Assembly (NCBI GenBank): GCA_937873245.1
Contig: CALMVY010000208.1
Coordinates: 1-6,139, forward strand
DNA from: an uncultured Arthrobacter sp.
GTDB lineage: Bacteria; Actinomycetota; Actinomycetes; Actinomycetales; Micrococcaceae
Length of the DNA: 6,139 nucleotides
Direction: 5' to 3'
Shown piece by piece: positions 1 to 5,631 of this stretch (its first letter is position 1; every line of letters starts with the position of its first letter). The notes beneath the pieces are model-generated. The model was given only the letters and a program-made list of their open reading frames with translations, was not told where the DNA came from and made no database searches. The translations under genes and the position numbers were made by a program.

Positions 1-30
1 CGGGTCTTCGATCACTTCGATGTCCAACAT
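1..30 (-). CDS. 5' end of a leftward gene, probably a winged-helix (ArsR-like) transcriptional regulator (partial)
   Basis: Only ten codons are visible; they read MLDIEVIEDP from an ATG whose A is at 30, and the gene continues past the left edge. I recall this N-terminus from small ArsR-like winged-helix regulators annotated in Arthrobacter and relatives, but ten residues cannot prove a family and no DNA-binding helix is in view. The start is supported by a promoter placed just upstream (TTGACA at 66-61 and a -10-like CAGACT at 42-37, minus strand), with six bases between the hexamer and the ATG. The purine run GGAAG lies only one base from the ATG, too close to act as a normal ribosome-binding site, which favours a leaderless message. 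The gene is divergent from the pseudouridine synthase. It could also be an unrelated protein. Confidence 0.5.
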   Translation of the reverse strand, partial: MLDIEVIEDP

Positions 31-36
31 GCTTCC

Positions 37-66
37 AGTCTGACCACCGACAGTTTTATTTGTCAA
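37..66 (-). promoter_or_regulatory. Promoter of the leftward gene at 30 (TTGACA, 18 bp, CAGACT)
   Basis: On the minus strand a perfect sigma70-type -35 hexamer TTGACA lies at 66-61. Eighteen bases further is CAGACT (42-37), which keeps the two most important -10 bases (A at position 2, T at position 6) but lacks the first T. Six bases then separate it from the ATG at 30. Upstream of the -35 the minus strand has an A-rich run (GGAAAAATAG, 79-70) that could act as an UP element. TCAGAC (43-38, spacer 17) is an alternative -10 reading. The -35 is the only consensus one in the window. Confidence 0.5.
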
Positions 67-105
67 GAACTATTTTTCCGTCGGTCCTGTCTCATCGGCG
101 CCATC

Positions 106-173
106 TCGACGGTTCCCCGCCGGTTCGACGCGCGGAAACGTCGTGTGGGCACGGAACCGTCGAAACGGCGGGG
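106..173. repeat. Two overlapping, mutually exclusive inverted repeats in the divergent intergenic region
   Basis: Arm 106-116 (TCGACGGTTCC) is exactly complementary to 153-163, giving 11 of 11 pairs around a 36-base loop. Arm 115-130 is complementary to 158-173 at 15 of 16 positions (one G/A mismatch at 123/165), around a 27-base loop. Both pairings use bases 158-163, so they cannot form together. The repeat lies upstream of the inferred transcription starts of both flanking genes, so it would act as DNA (operator or cruciform) and not as a folded leader. The minimal shared unit GGAA(A/C)CGTCG also occurs directly at 134-143 and 153-162. No known operator is recognised. Confidence 0.6.
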
Positions 174-216
174 CGGGGGTGGGCGGGGGCGGGGGCGGGC
201 GGGACGGCGGGGTGGG
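170..216 (+). other. G-tract array with G-quadruplex potential, just upstream of the pseudouridine synthase promoter
   Basis: The plus strand carries consecutive runs of three to five G at 170-173, 175-179, 181-183, 185-189, 191-195, 197-199 and 201-203, each separated by a single base, then runs at 209-212 and 214-216. This far exceeds the usual four-tract, short-loop rule for intramolecular G-quadruplexes, with the C-rich strand a matching i-motif candidate. The array ends 15 bases before the -10 hexamer at 232 and fills the place where a -35 box would be. Its first tract (170-173) is also the outer end of the right arm of the inverted repeat. Whether it folds in the cell is unknown. Confidence 0.6.
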
Positions 217-231
217 TAGAGTGCGGCAAAG

Positions 232-237
232 TAGAAT
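232..237 (+). promoter_or_regulatory. -10 hexamer TAGAAT of the pseudouridine synthase gene, leaderless geometry
   Basis: TAGAAT fits the actinobacterial -10 pattern TANNNT and is followed by six bases before the GTG at 244, so a transcript would begin at or very near the start codon. No recognisable -35 exists at 16-18 bp spacing because the G-tracts occupy it. TAGAGT at 217-222 is a second, less well placed hexamer. No convincing Shine-Dalgarno sequence precedes 244, consistent with leaderless translation. Confidence 0.55.
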
Positions 238-243
238 GGACCG

Positions 244-1224
244 GTGATGCAATCCCCCCTGCCCGTGCGCGACGGCGTCAACGCGACCCGCCTCCGCCTC
301 CCGGACGAGGGGCCGTGGGACACCGCCATGGACTACATGATGCACCGCTGGGGCCACATCGACCCGCAGGGCATCGAGGACCGCTTCGACGCCGGCGAGA
401 TCGTGGGCGAGGCCGGCGTCAGGCTTGACCGCGCCACCCCGCTGCGGAACCACACCTTCATCTGGTATTACCGCACCCTGCCGCCGGAGGAACGGATCCC
501 GGTGGAACTGGCCATCCTGCACCAGGACGAACACCTCCTTGTGGTGGACAAGCCGCACTTCCTGCCCACCACGCCCGGCGGCACCTACATCCAGGAATCC
601 GCGCTGGTCCGGCTCCGGAACCAGCTGGACCTCCCGGACCTCATTCCCATGCACCGGCTGGACCGCATGACCGCCGGAATCCTGCTGCTCTCCACGAATC
701 CGCAAACCCGGGGCAAGTATCAGGTGCTCTTCGAGAAGCGCCAGGTCCAGAAGGAATACGAGTGTGTGTCGGCAGCGGAGCCTGCCCCCGGGCACCCCGC
801 CGTCGACTTCCCCGTGGTGGTCCGGAACCGGATGACCAAGTCCCGCAGCTACCTGCTCGCCGAGGTGATCGAGGGCGAACCCAACGCCGAGACCCGCATT
901 GAACGGCTGCGGACCTTCGACGGACCCGCCCCGGAGACGCCCGGCGCCAGTATCCCGAGCAACGCGTCCGACGGCGCCGCCACGCGCCGTGCGCTGTACC
1001 GGCTGGAGCCGCACTCGGGCAAGACCCACCAGCTCCGGGTGCACATGGCATCACTTGGACTGGGGATCGTCAACGACGCTTTCTACCCGGAACTGCTGGA
1101 CAAGGCGCCGGACGATTACTCCAAGCCGCTCCAGCTCCTGGCCCGCGGGATCCGCTTCGTGGACCCCATCACCGGCAAGCCGGTGGAGTACCGCAGCGGG
1201 CTGCAGCTCACCGAGGCCCGCTAA
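244..1224 (+). CDS. RluA-family RNA pseudouridine synthase
   Basis: A cytoplasmic enzyme expected to isomerise uridine to pseudouridine in rRNA or tRNA; the exact target base cannot be told from sequence. The 326-residue protein shows the family core in order: VVDKP at 100-104, the catalytic motif HRLDRMTAG at 137-145 with the nucleophilic aspartate D140, and the C-terminal GKTHQLRVHMASLG at 259-272. Residues 1-90 form an N-terminal extension with an S4-like character (PLRNHTFIWYYR at 66-77), which I regard as tentative. A stretch near 211-246, rich in Pro, Ala and Ser, interrupts the catalytic domain and looks like a variable insertion. Two adjacent start codons are possible, GTG 244 and ATG 247; I chose GTG because it sits exactly six bases after the TAGAAT hexamer. 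The family assignment is firm, the subfamily is not. Confidence 0.93.
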   Translation: MMQSPLPVRDGVNATRLRLPDEGPWDTAMDYMMHRWGHIDPQGIEDRFDAGEIVGEAGVRLDRATPLRNHTFIWYYRTLPPEERIPVELAILHQDEHLLVVDKPHFLPTTPGGTYIQESALVRLRNQLDLPDLIPMHRLDRMTAGILLLSTNPQTRGKYQVLFEKRQVQKEYECVSAAEPAPGHPAVDFPVVVRNRMTKSRSYLLAEVIEGEPNAETRIERLRTFDGPAPETPGASIPSNASDGAATRRALYRLEPHSGKTHQLRVHMASLGLGIVNDAFYPELLDKAPDDYSKPLQLLARGIRFVDPITGKPVEYRSGLQLTEAR

Positions 1225-1226
1225 GC

Positions 1227-1239
1227 CGGAACGGTTCCG
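1227..1239. repeat. Perfect small palindrome between the pseudouridine synthase and DedA genes
   Basis: CGGAAC, one G, then GTTCCG forms a perfect 6+1+6 inverted repeat beginning two bases after the TAA at 1222-1224. As RNA it could form a five-pair stem with a three-base loop, a weak terminator without a U-tract. As DNA it could be a binding site for a dimeric protein. It shares the string CGGAAC with the repeat at 152-157. Confidence 0.4.
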
Positions 1240-1309
1240 CCGCCGGCCCTCCCATAAAGGCGCACAAGCCCGCACCCCGTCGCGGAGAGGCGTCCGGCCC
1301 GAAGTGCGG

Positions 1310-1315
1310 TACCTT
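1310..1315 (+). promoter_or_regulatory. -10 hexamer TACCTT of the DedA gene, leaderless geometry
   Basis: TACCTT matches TANNNT and ends six bases before the ATG at 1322, the same spacing as at 232-244. No -35 consensus is found 16-18 bp upstream. The nearest purine-rich stretch, GGAGAGG at 1284-1290, is over 30 bases from the ATG, so it cannot serve as its ribosome-binding site; it lies 13 bases from an alternative in-frame GTG at 1304. Confidence 0.5.
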
Positions 1316-1321
1316 GTGCCC

Positions 1322-1948
1322 ATGGACTTCGGCAACGCTGACAGCTGGGGGGACGCGATCTATTTCTGGATCATCCCCGTGGTCATGGGCGATGCCATTT
1401 TCCCGCCGCTCCCGTCCGAAATGGTGGTGATCACCGGCGGCGCCCTGTCCGCCGTCGGCCGCGCCAATGCCCTCGTGGTGGTGCTCCTCGCCGCGGCGGC
1501 GTCCTGGCTCGGCGACATCCTGGTGTTCCAGCTCTTCAAACGGCGCCTCAGCCATACCCTGGACCGGTGGCGGTGGGGCCGGGTCTTCCACCAGTCCGTT
1601 CACACAGCGATCGGGAAGGCCGGCCGGTCCACCACGTACGGGGCCATCATAGGAATCCGCTTCATCCCCGGCGGACGCCTGGCCACCACTGCCGCCGCCG
1701 GCATCGCCAACGTCTCCACCCGCGGTTTCAGCCTCTGCGCAGCCCTCGGCGGCCTCCTCTGGGCTGTCTGGTCCGTCGGCCTCGGCTATGCCACCGGCGC
1801 CGCCACCGGACTGCCCTTCTGGGCGAGCTCACTGATCGGGGTCGGCCTCGGCCTCCTGATCGGCGCCGTCGTGGGGATGATTGTCACGCGGAAGCGCGGC
1901 AACCGCTCCCCTGTGGTGGACGGGCCCGACGAGGAACTGGACATCTGA
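1322..1948 (+). CDS. DedA-family (SNARE-associated/VTT domain) integral membrane protein
   Basis: A 208-residue inner-membrane protein. DedA proteins are implicated in membrane-lipid homeostasis, and some members carry undecaprenyl phosphate across the membrane; which activity applies here is not known. Visible family features are the re-entrant segment with a conserved acid (FPPLPSEMVV, residues 27-36, E33), the hydrophobic stretch 50-62 followed by GD at 64-65, and the diagnostic basic motif GIRFIPGGR at 111-119 with R113, P116, G117 and R119. Two further spans lie near 136-160 and 166-188, followed by a basic then acidic cytoplasmic tail. Length is normal for the family. ATG 1322 was chosen for its spacing from TACCTT; in-frame GTGs at 1304 and 1316 are alternatives. 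It follows the pseudouridine synthase by 97 bp and probably has its own promoter. Confidence 0.9.
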   Translation: MDFGNADSWGDAIYFWIIPVVMGDAIFPPLPSEMVVITGGALSAVGRANALVVVLLAAAASWLGDILVFQLFKRRLSHTLDRWRWGRVFHQSVHTAIGKAGRSTTYGAIIGIRFIPGGRLATTAAAGIANVSTRGFSLCAALGGLLWAVWSVGLGYATGAATGLPFWASSLIGVGLGLLIGAVVGMIVTRKRGNRSPVVDGPDEELDI

Positions 1949-1951
1949 GCC

Positions 1952-1976
1952 GGCGCCCGGCACCTACACGGGCGCC
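1952..1976. terminator. Candidate bidirectional terminator hairpin between convergent genes
   Basis: GGCGCCCG at 1952-1959 pairs perfectly with CGGGCGCC at 1969-1976, an eight-pair all-GC stem with a nine-base loop. It lies 3 bp after the DedA stop codon and overlaps the end of the leftward 101-residue gene, whose TAG (1966-1964) sits in the loop. Neither strand has a T-tract after the stem, so it would be a tail-less terminator of the kind often proposed for actinobacteria. Position between convergent genes is the main support. Confidence 0.5.
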
Positions 1977-2269
1977 CAGCGGCCGCGGTTGCGGCGGAGC
2001 ACCATCAGGTTGCCGGTCACCGCAACGCGTTCGACGGCGTCGCGCATCATCGCTGCGGACTCCAGCGCCTGGCTGTTCTCGCCGCTGTAGGAGGTGGGCT
2101 CGACGAGGAAACGCAGGTTCAGCTGCGGAACGCCGCCGGCCAGGTCGAGCTGGTTCGCTTCGACGTGGTGCCGCGTCTCGAGCGCTTCGACGGCCGCAGC
2201 CATCACGGCCTCCGGCGGGTTGCCCGGCTTGAGCCCGGTGATCTTCAGTCTGGTCTGGAACGACGGCAT
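1964..2269 (-). CDS. Conserved-looking protein of unknown function, 101 residues
   Basis: I do not recognise a named family. The protein is small and soluble, with no signal peptide or membrane segment. By eye its pattern is strand (4-11), helix (17-31), strand (33-42), strand (48-57), helix (62-82), strand (86-93), which resembles a ferredoxin-like beta-alpha-beta-beta-alpha-beta fold; this is inference. No obvious catalytic or metal-binding motif is seen; the adjacent pair H34-H35 is notable. The reading frame is credible because third codon positions are almost all G or C, it ends tightly against the convergent DedA gene, and the ATG at 2269 lies six bases after a TAGGGT hexamer. It starts 41 bp after the ppc stop on the same strand, so read-through from ppc is possible in addition to its own promoter. 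Confidence 0.75.
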   Translation of the reverse strand: MPSFQTRLKITGLKPGNPPEAVMAAAVEALETRHHVEANQLDLAGGVPQLNLRFLVEPTSYSGENSQALESAAMMRDAVERVAVTGNLMVLRRNRGRWAPV

Positions 2270-2275
2270 GCTTCA

Positions 2276-2281
2276 ACCCTA
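2276..2281 (-). promoter_or_regulatory. -10 hexamer TAGGGT of the 101-residue gene, leaderless geometry
   Basis: On the minus strand TAGGGT (2281-2276) is followed by six bases (TGAAGC) and the ATG at 2269. There is no -35 consensus upstream and no properly spaced Shine-Dalgarno; the purines GAAG end one base before the ATG. Lying in the short ppc-downstream gap, it suggests that the small gene can be transcribed independently of ppc. Confidence 0.5.
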
Positions 2282-2310
2282 TCGGGACGGTGGACGGGAC
2301 CCCGGCCGGA

Positions 2311-5127
2311 CTAGCCGGTGTTGCGCAGGCCGGCCGCCACGCCGTTGACCGTGATGAGCATGGCGCGCTGGAGGCGTTCGTCGATCTCGCCGTTGGACAT
2401 GCTCTCCCCGGCGGCCTCGGAACGAACCCGCCGCAGGAGTTCTACCTGGAGGTAGCTGATCGGGTCGAGGTACTGGTCCCGGATCTCCAGGGAGCGCTTC
2501 AGCGTGGGCTGCGCGTCCAGCAGCAGGTCCTCGCCGGTCAGGTTCTGGATTTCGGTGACGGTGAGCTCGTACTCGGCCCGGATGGCCCGGAAGAGATGGT
2601 GCAGTTCCTCGGGCACCAGGGTGGAGACGTAGTAGCCGGCAATGTCCATGTCCGTCTTCGCCAGGGTCATTTCCACGTTGGAGAGCACCGAGCGGAAGAA
2701 GTGCCAGCCGTCCATCATCTCCACCAGCTGGGCCGAATGCCCGGCTTCGCGGGCGGCCTTGAGCCCGGAGCCGACGCCGAACCAGCCCGGGACGATCTGC
2801 CGTGACTGCGTCCAGCCGAACACCCACGGGATGGCCCGCAAGCCCTCGAGGCCGGCGCCGGAATCGGGCCGCTTGGAGGGTCGGGAGCCGATGTTGAGGG
2901 ACCCCAGCTGTTCCACCGGGGTGGATGCCATGAAGTAGGCGGGCAGGTCCGGGTCATCGATGAGCGCCCGGTACCGGGCGAAGGCGGCGTCGGAAATGGT
3001 CTCCATGACGTGGCCGTAGCGTTCGCGCTGGTCCTCGGAGGTGCGCGGCGTGCGGTGCAGCGCGGAGCCCTGCATGACTGCCGCGAGCGAGAGTTCAAGG
3101 TTTTCGCGGGCGAGTTCGGGCAGCGAGTACTTGTCCGCGATGACCTCGCCCTGTTCGGTGAACTTGATCTCGCCTTCCAGCACCCCGTTGGGCTGGGCCA
3201 TGATGGCGTCGTAGGTCGGCCCGCCGCCGCGGCCCACGGACCCGCCGCGGCCGTGGAACAGCCGCACCCGGACGCCGTGTTTCGCCGCGACATCCCGGAG
3301 TTTGCGCTGGGTCTTGTGGATTTCCCACTGGCTGGTCATCACGCCGGATTCCTTGTTGGAGTCCGAGTAGCCGAGCATGATTTCCTGCACGTCGCCGCGC
3401 AGCCGGACCAGCTCTCGGTAGGAGGAATCGGAGAGCAGCGCATCCACGATCTCGGCCGAGGCCCGCAGTTCCTCCACGGTTTCCAGCAGCGGCGCGAAGC
3501 CGATCCTGGCGTACGGGGCCTCGCCGAAGAGGCTGACCAGCCCGGCCTCGCGGGCCAGCACCGCCGCGGCCAGGACGTCATCCGCGCCGCGGGTCATCGA
3601 AATGATGTAGGTCTCGATCACGTCGGGGCCGTAGGTGCGCAGGGCACGGCGGATCTCACGGAAGACGTCGTACGTGCCGTCCGCGACGCCGTCGAGCTTG
3701 ATCGGGTGGCCGGAGAGCGGCCGACGCGAGGCCAGCTCCGAACCCAGCACCTCGAGCCGTTCGGCGCGGCTGAGTTCGGCGTACCGGACGCCGGGCCCGC
3801 CGAGGCGGTCCATCAGCTGCCCGACGGCGTCGTGGTGGTGGTCGGCATGCTCGCGGATGTCGAGGGTGGCCAGGTGCAGGCCGAAGGAGGCGATGGCGCG
3901 GCGAACCCGGGCCAGGGCGCCGTCGGCGGCAAGGACGGCCTGGTGGTTCCGGAGCGAGCGTTCCAGCAGGCCCAGTTCGGCGAGGAGCTCCGCGGTGGCG
4001 GTGTAGTCGCGGCCCGGTTCGTGCGCCGATCCGGCCGAGACGCGCCGGGCGGTATTGATCAGCTTGGCCTTGATGCAGGTGAGCTTGAGCCGGTAGGGCT
4101 CCTGGGCATTCAGCTCGAGGACCCTGCGGTCGAGTCCGGGCAGGTTCCCCAGGTCGACGTCGATCGAGTCCAGCAGCTCCTGGTCCGCCCCGGCGAGCGC
4201 CGTCGAGTTGGACAGGATGGAGATCAGCCCGTCGATCAGGCCGATGCTGATCCGGACAGCGTGCTGGTTCTGGATCTGCAGGATTTCCCGGGTGACGGCC
4301 GCGGTGACGTTGGGGTTGCCGTCCCGGTCGCCGCCGATCCAGGAGCCGAAGCGGATGGGGGCCTTCTCCGCGGGGAGGCTGACGCCGTGTTCCCCGAGCA
4401 GTTCGGAGAGGTCCGAGAGCATTTCCGGCATGGCGTCGCCCAGGATGCCGGTGAGGTAGTAGATCGCGTTCCGGGCCTCGTCCACCGGGGTGGGCCGGAC
4501 CTGGCGAAGTTCGTCCGTCTGCCACATCTGGTCGATCACCTCGGCGAGCTGGCGGTCCTGGCGGCGGCGCGCGGACGTGCCCTCCGCGGTGGACACGGCG
4601 AGGATGTCGGAGAGCCGGCGGACCTTGTCGAGCACCGAGCGGCGGGAGGCCTCGGTGGGGTGCGCGGTGAAGATGGGCCGGACGTCGAGTTCGTTCACGA
4701 CCTCCTGGAGCACCGCCGGGCCGGCCTGGTCCGCGATCCCCTCGACGGCCTTGGCCAGCCAGCCGTCCTTTTCCTGCCGGGTGCGCAGCCCGCGGACCCG
4801 GTGGACCTGCTCGGCGGCGTTGGCCAGGTGGAAGTAGAACGCGAAGGCGCGGACCAGGTCGGTCGCCTGCTCGAGGGGCAGGGAGCCGAGCAGCTCGCGG
4901 ACCTGGGCGACGACGTCGTACGAGCTCCACGGCCCGGTGGCGTCCGCACCGCCGCGGGCGGCTTCCTTGGATTCCTTGGTCAGCAGGCGCACCTGCTCCA
5001 CCAGGTCCAGGAGCTCGGGGCCGTGCTGGCGGACGAGGGATTCGCCGAGGAGCGTGGACACCCGGCGGACGTCGGCCCGGAGTTCGGCCGCGAGATCGGC
5101 GCCGGAATGCATTGCAGTGTCAGCCAT
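2311..5127 (-). CDS. ppc: Phosphoenolpyruvate carboxylase
   Basis: Carboxylates phosphoenolpyruvate with bicarbonate to oxaloacetate and phosphate, the anaplerotic feed of the TCA cycle, in the cytoplasm, normally as a homotetramer. The 938-residue protein is full length (bacterial enzymes are roughly 880-940). Visible signatures are TAHPTE at 154-159 (H156), [13 protein letters not shown] at 261-273, [10 protein letters not shown] at 586-595 (K592), [14 protein letters not shown] at 624-637 (H625, R633), [13 protein letters not shown] at 764-776 and the invariant C-terminus RNTG. By alignment in my head to the E. coli enzyme, K824, R883 and N936 match the aspartate-inhibitor residues (K773, R832, N881), so feedback inhibition by aspartate is likely retained. 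The start is ATG 5127, giving [14 protein letters not shown] nine bases upstream is a plausible ribosome-binding site, unlike the neighbouring genes. The frame stays open upstream, but that part reads like non-coding sequence. Confidence 0.98.
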   Translation of the reverse strand: MADTAMHSGADLAAELRADVRRVSTLLGESLVRQHGPELLDLVEQVRLLTKESKEAARGGADATGPWSSYDVVAQVRELLGSLPLEQATDLVRAFAFYFHLANAAEQVHRVRGLRTRQEKDGWLAKAVEGIADQAGPAVLQEVVNELDVRPIFTAHPTEASRRSVLDKVRRLSDILAVSTAEGTSARRRQDRQLAEVIDQMWQTDELRQVRPTPVDEARNAIYYLTGILGDAMPEMLSDLSELLGEHGVSLPAEKAPIRFGSWIGGDRDGNPNVTAAVTREILQIQNQHAVRISIGLIDGLISILSNSTALAGADQELLDSIDVDLGNLPGLDRRVLELNAQEPYRLKLTCIKAKLINTARRVSAGSAHEPGRDYTATAELLAELGLLERSLRNHQAVLAADGALARVRRAIASFGLHLATLDIREHADHHHDAVGQLMDRLGGPGVRYAELSRAERLEVLGSELASRRPLSGHPIKLDGVADGTYDVFREIRRALRTYGPDVIETYIISMTRGADDVLAAAVLAREAGLVSLFGEAPYARIGFAPLLETVEELRASAEIVDALLSDSSYRELVRLRGDVQEIMLGYSDSNKESGVMTSQWEIHKTQRKLRDVAAKHGVRVRLFHGRGGSVGRGGGPTYDAIMAQPNGVLEGEIKFTEQGEVIADKYSLPELARENLELSLAAVMQGSALHRTPRTSEDQRERYGHVMETISDAAFARYRALIDDPDLPAYFMASTPVEQLGSLNIGSRPSKRPDSGAGLEGLRAIPWVFGWTQSRQIVPGWFGVGSGLKAAREAGHSAQLVEMMDGWHFFRSVLSNVEMTLAKTDMDIAGYYVSTLVPEELHHLFRAIRAEYELTVTEIQNLTGEDLLLDAQPTLKRSLEIRDQYLDPISYLQVELLRRVRSEAAGESMSNGEIDERLQRAMLITVNGVAAGLRNTG

Positions 5128-5136
5128 GGAAAATAT

Positions 5137-5141
5137 CTTTC
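5137..5141 (-). promoter_or_regulatory. Ribosome-binding site of ppc (GAAAG)
   Basis: On the minus strand GAAAG (5141-5137) is followed by nine bases and the ATG at 5127. It helps decide the start in a frame that remains open for 95 more codons upstream. It is the only start in the window with a normally spaced purine-rich site and without a TANNNT hexamer six bases upstream, implying a leadered message. Confidence 0.5.
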
Positions 5142-5174
5142 GAGAGGACTTGGCTCGTACACTGCGCTGGATAC

Positions 5175-5190
5175 TGTGAGCCGGGTTACT
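5175..5190. promoter_or_regulatory. Possible CRP/GlxR-type operator upstream of ppc
   Basis: Plus strand reads TGTGA, six bases, TTACT; the CRP-family consensus is TGTGA-N6-TCACA. One half-site is perfect and the other matches three of five. It overlaps a weak -10-like CAGTAT (minus strand, 5176-5171) in the 112-bp gap between ppc and the gene before it. Control of central carbon genes by a cAMP-binding CRP homologue (GlxR) is known in corynebacteria; applying it here is inference. A degenerate site this short can occur by chance. Confidence 0.25.
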
Positions 5191-5239
5191 TTCTTCCCTA
5201 AGGATGCTACCCGCAGCCGCGGCCGTCGGGGAATCCGTC

Positions 5240-5566
5240 TCAGATAGTGTCAGGGTCCTTGGCCTGATGCTCCGCGGTTGTCTTTGCGGGCAACGTGATC
5301 CGGCCGCTGTAGGGATCGCCATGATCCGGGCCGGTGCCGGACTGGCTTGATTCGTGCCGCTGCTGCTTGAGTTCTTCCCGGGCTGCGGCCGCTTCCTGGC
5401 GGGTGGGGGCACCGGTGGCCGGATCCATCATGCCCAGCACACTGCCCAGGGTGCCAGTGGCGCCTTTCGGGTTCCCGCCCCGCCGCAGCGCGGACATCCC
5501 CGCCAGCGTGAATCCGACGATCACCGCCAGGCAGGCGAGAACGGTCCCGAGGATTTCAAGAGCCAT
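5240..5566 (-). CDS. Small single-span membrane protein of unknown function, 108 residues
   Basis: The N-terminus (about residues 4-26) is one hydrophobic segment, ended by LRRGG at 27-31, so the protein is probably anchored with its tail in the cytoplasm by the positive-inside rule. The rest is hydrophilic and probably mostly disordered: a Gly/Met-rich stretch at 35-48, then a short charged helix at 56-71 rich in Ala, Glu, Arg and Gln, then a Ser/Gly/Asp/His-rich tail. I do not recognise a family and see no catalytic motif. A lipoprotein is unlikely because C12 sits inside the hydrophobic core without a lipobox. ATG 5566 lies six bases after a TACCGT hexamer. The gene lies 112 bp upstream of ppc on the same strand, and a shared transcript is possible but unproven. 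Confidence 0.7.
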   Translation of the reverse strand: MALEILGTVLACLAVIVGFTLAGMSALRRGGNPKGATGTLGSVLGMMDPATGAPTRQEAAAAREELKQQRHESSQSGTGPDHGDPYSGRITLPAKTTAEHQAKDPDTI

Positions 5567-5572
5567 GCACCC

Positions 5573-5578
5573 ACGGTA
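5573..5578 (-). promoter_or_regulatory. -10 hexamer TACCGT of the small membrane protein gene, leaderless geometry
   Basis: On the minus strand TACCGT (5578-5573) is followed by six bases (GGGTGC) and the ATG at 5566. There is no clear -35 at 17-18 bp. GGGTG lies one base from the ATG, too close for a usual Shine-Dalgarno. It sits within the 65-bp gap after the F420-like gene. Confidence 0.5.
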
Positions 5579-5631
5579 CGCGCGCCGCAGCCGCCGGACC
5601 AGACACCCGCCAGCCAGTTGGGTGGAGGGCC

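Noticed and set aside
70..1044. 324-codon open frame on the minus strand
   Set aside because: Antisense to the pseudouridine synthase; the translation includes a proline run from the G-tract array and has no recognisable domain.
899..1321. N-terminal extension of the DedA frame by 141 codons
   Set aside because: It overlaps the pseudouridine synthase in another frame, is Arg/Pro/Thr-rich, and DedA proteins are about 200 residues, as obtained from 1322.
2283..2300. Direct repeat CGGGAC (2283-2288 and 2295-2300) upstream of the 101-residue gene
   Set aside because: Six bases in a GC-rich gap is within chance expectation; no symmetry or consensus recognised.
2302..2318. CCGGC/GCCGG hairpin around the ppc stop codon
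   Set aside because: Only five pairs, no T-tract, and such short GC stems are common by chance in this DNA.
3010..5247. 745-codon open frame on the plus strand
   Set aside because: Exactly antisense to ppc and explained by codon bias in GC-rich DNA; its protein is low-complexity (Gly, Val, Asp, Arg, Gln rich) with no family motif.
5128..5412. 95-codon upstream extension of the ppc frame
   Set aside because: It overlaps the small membrane protein gene, lacks PEPC similarity, and a ribosome-binding site plus normal family length support the start at 5127.
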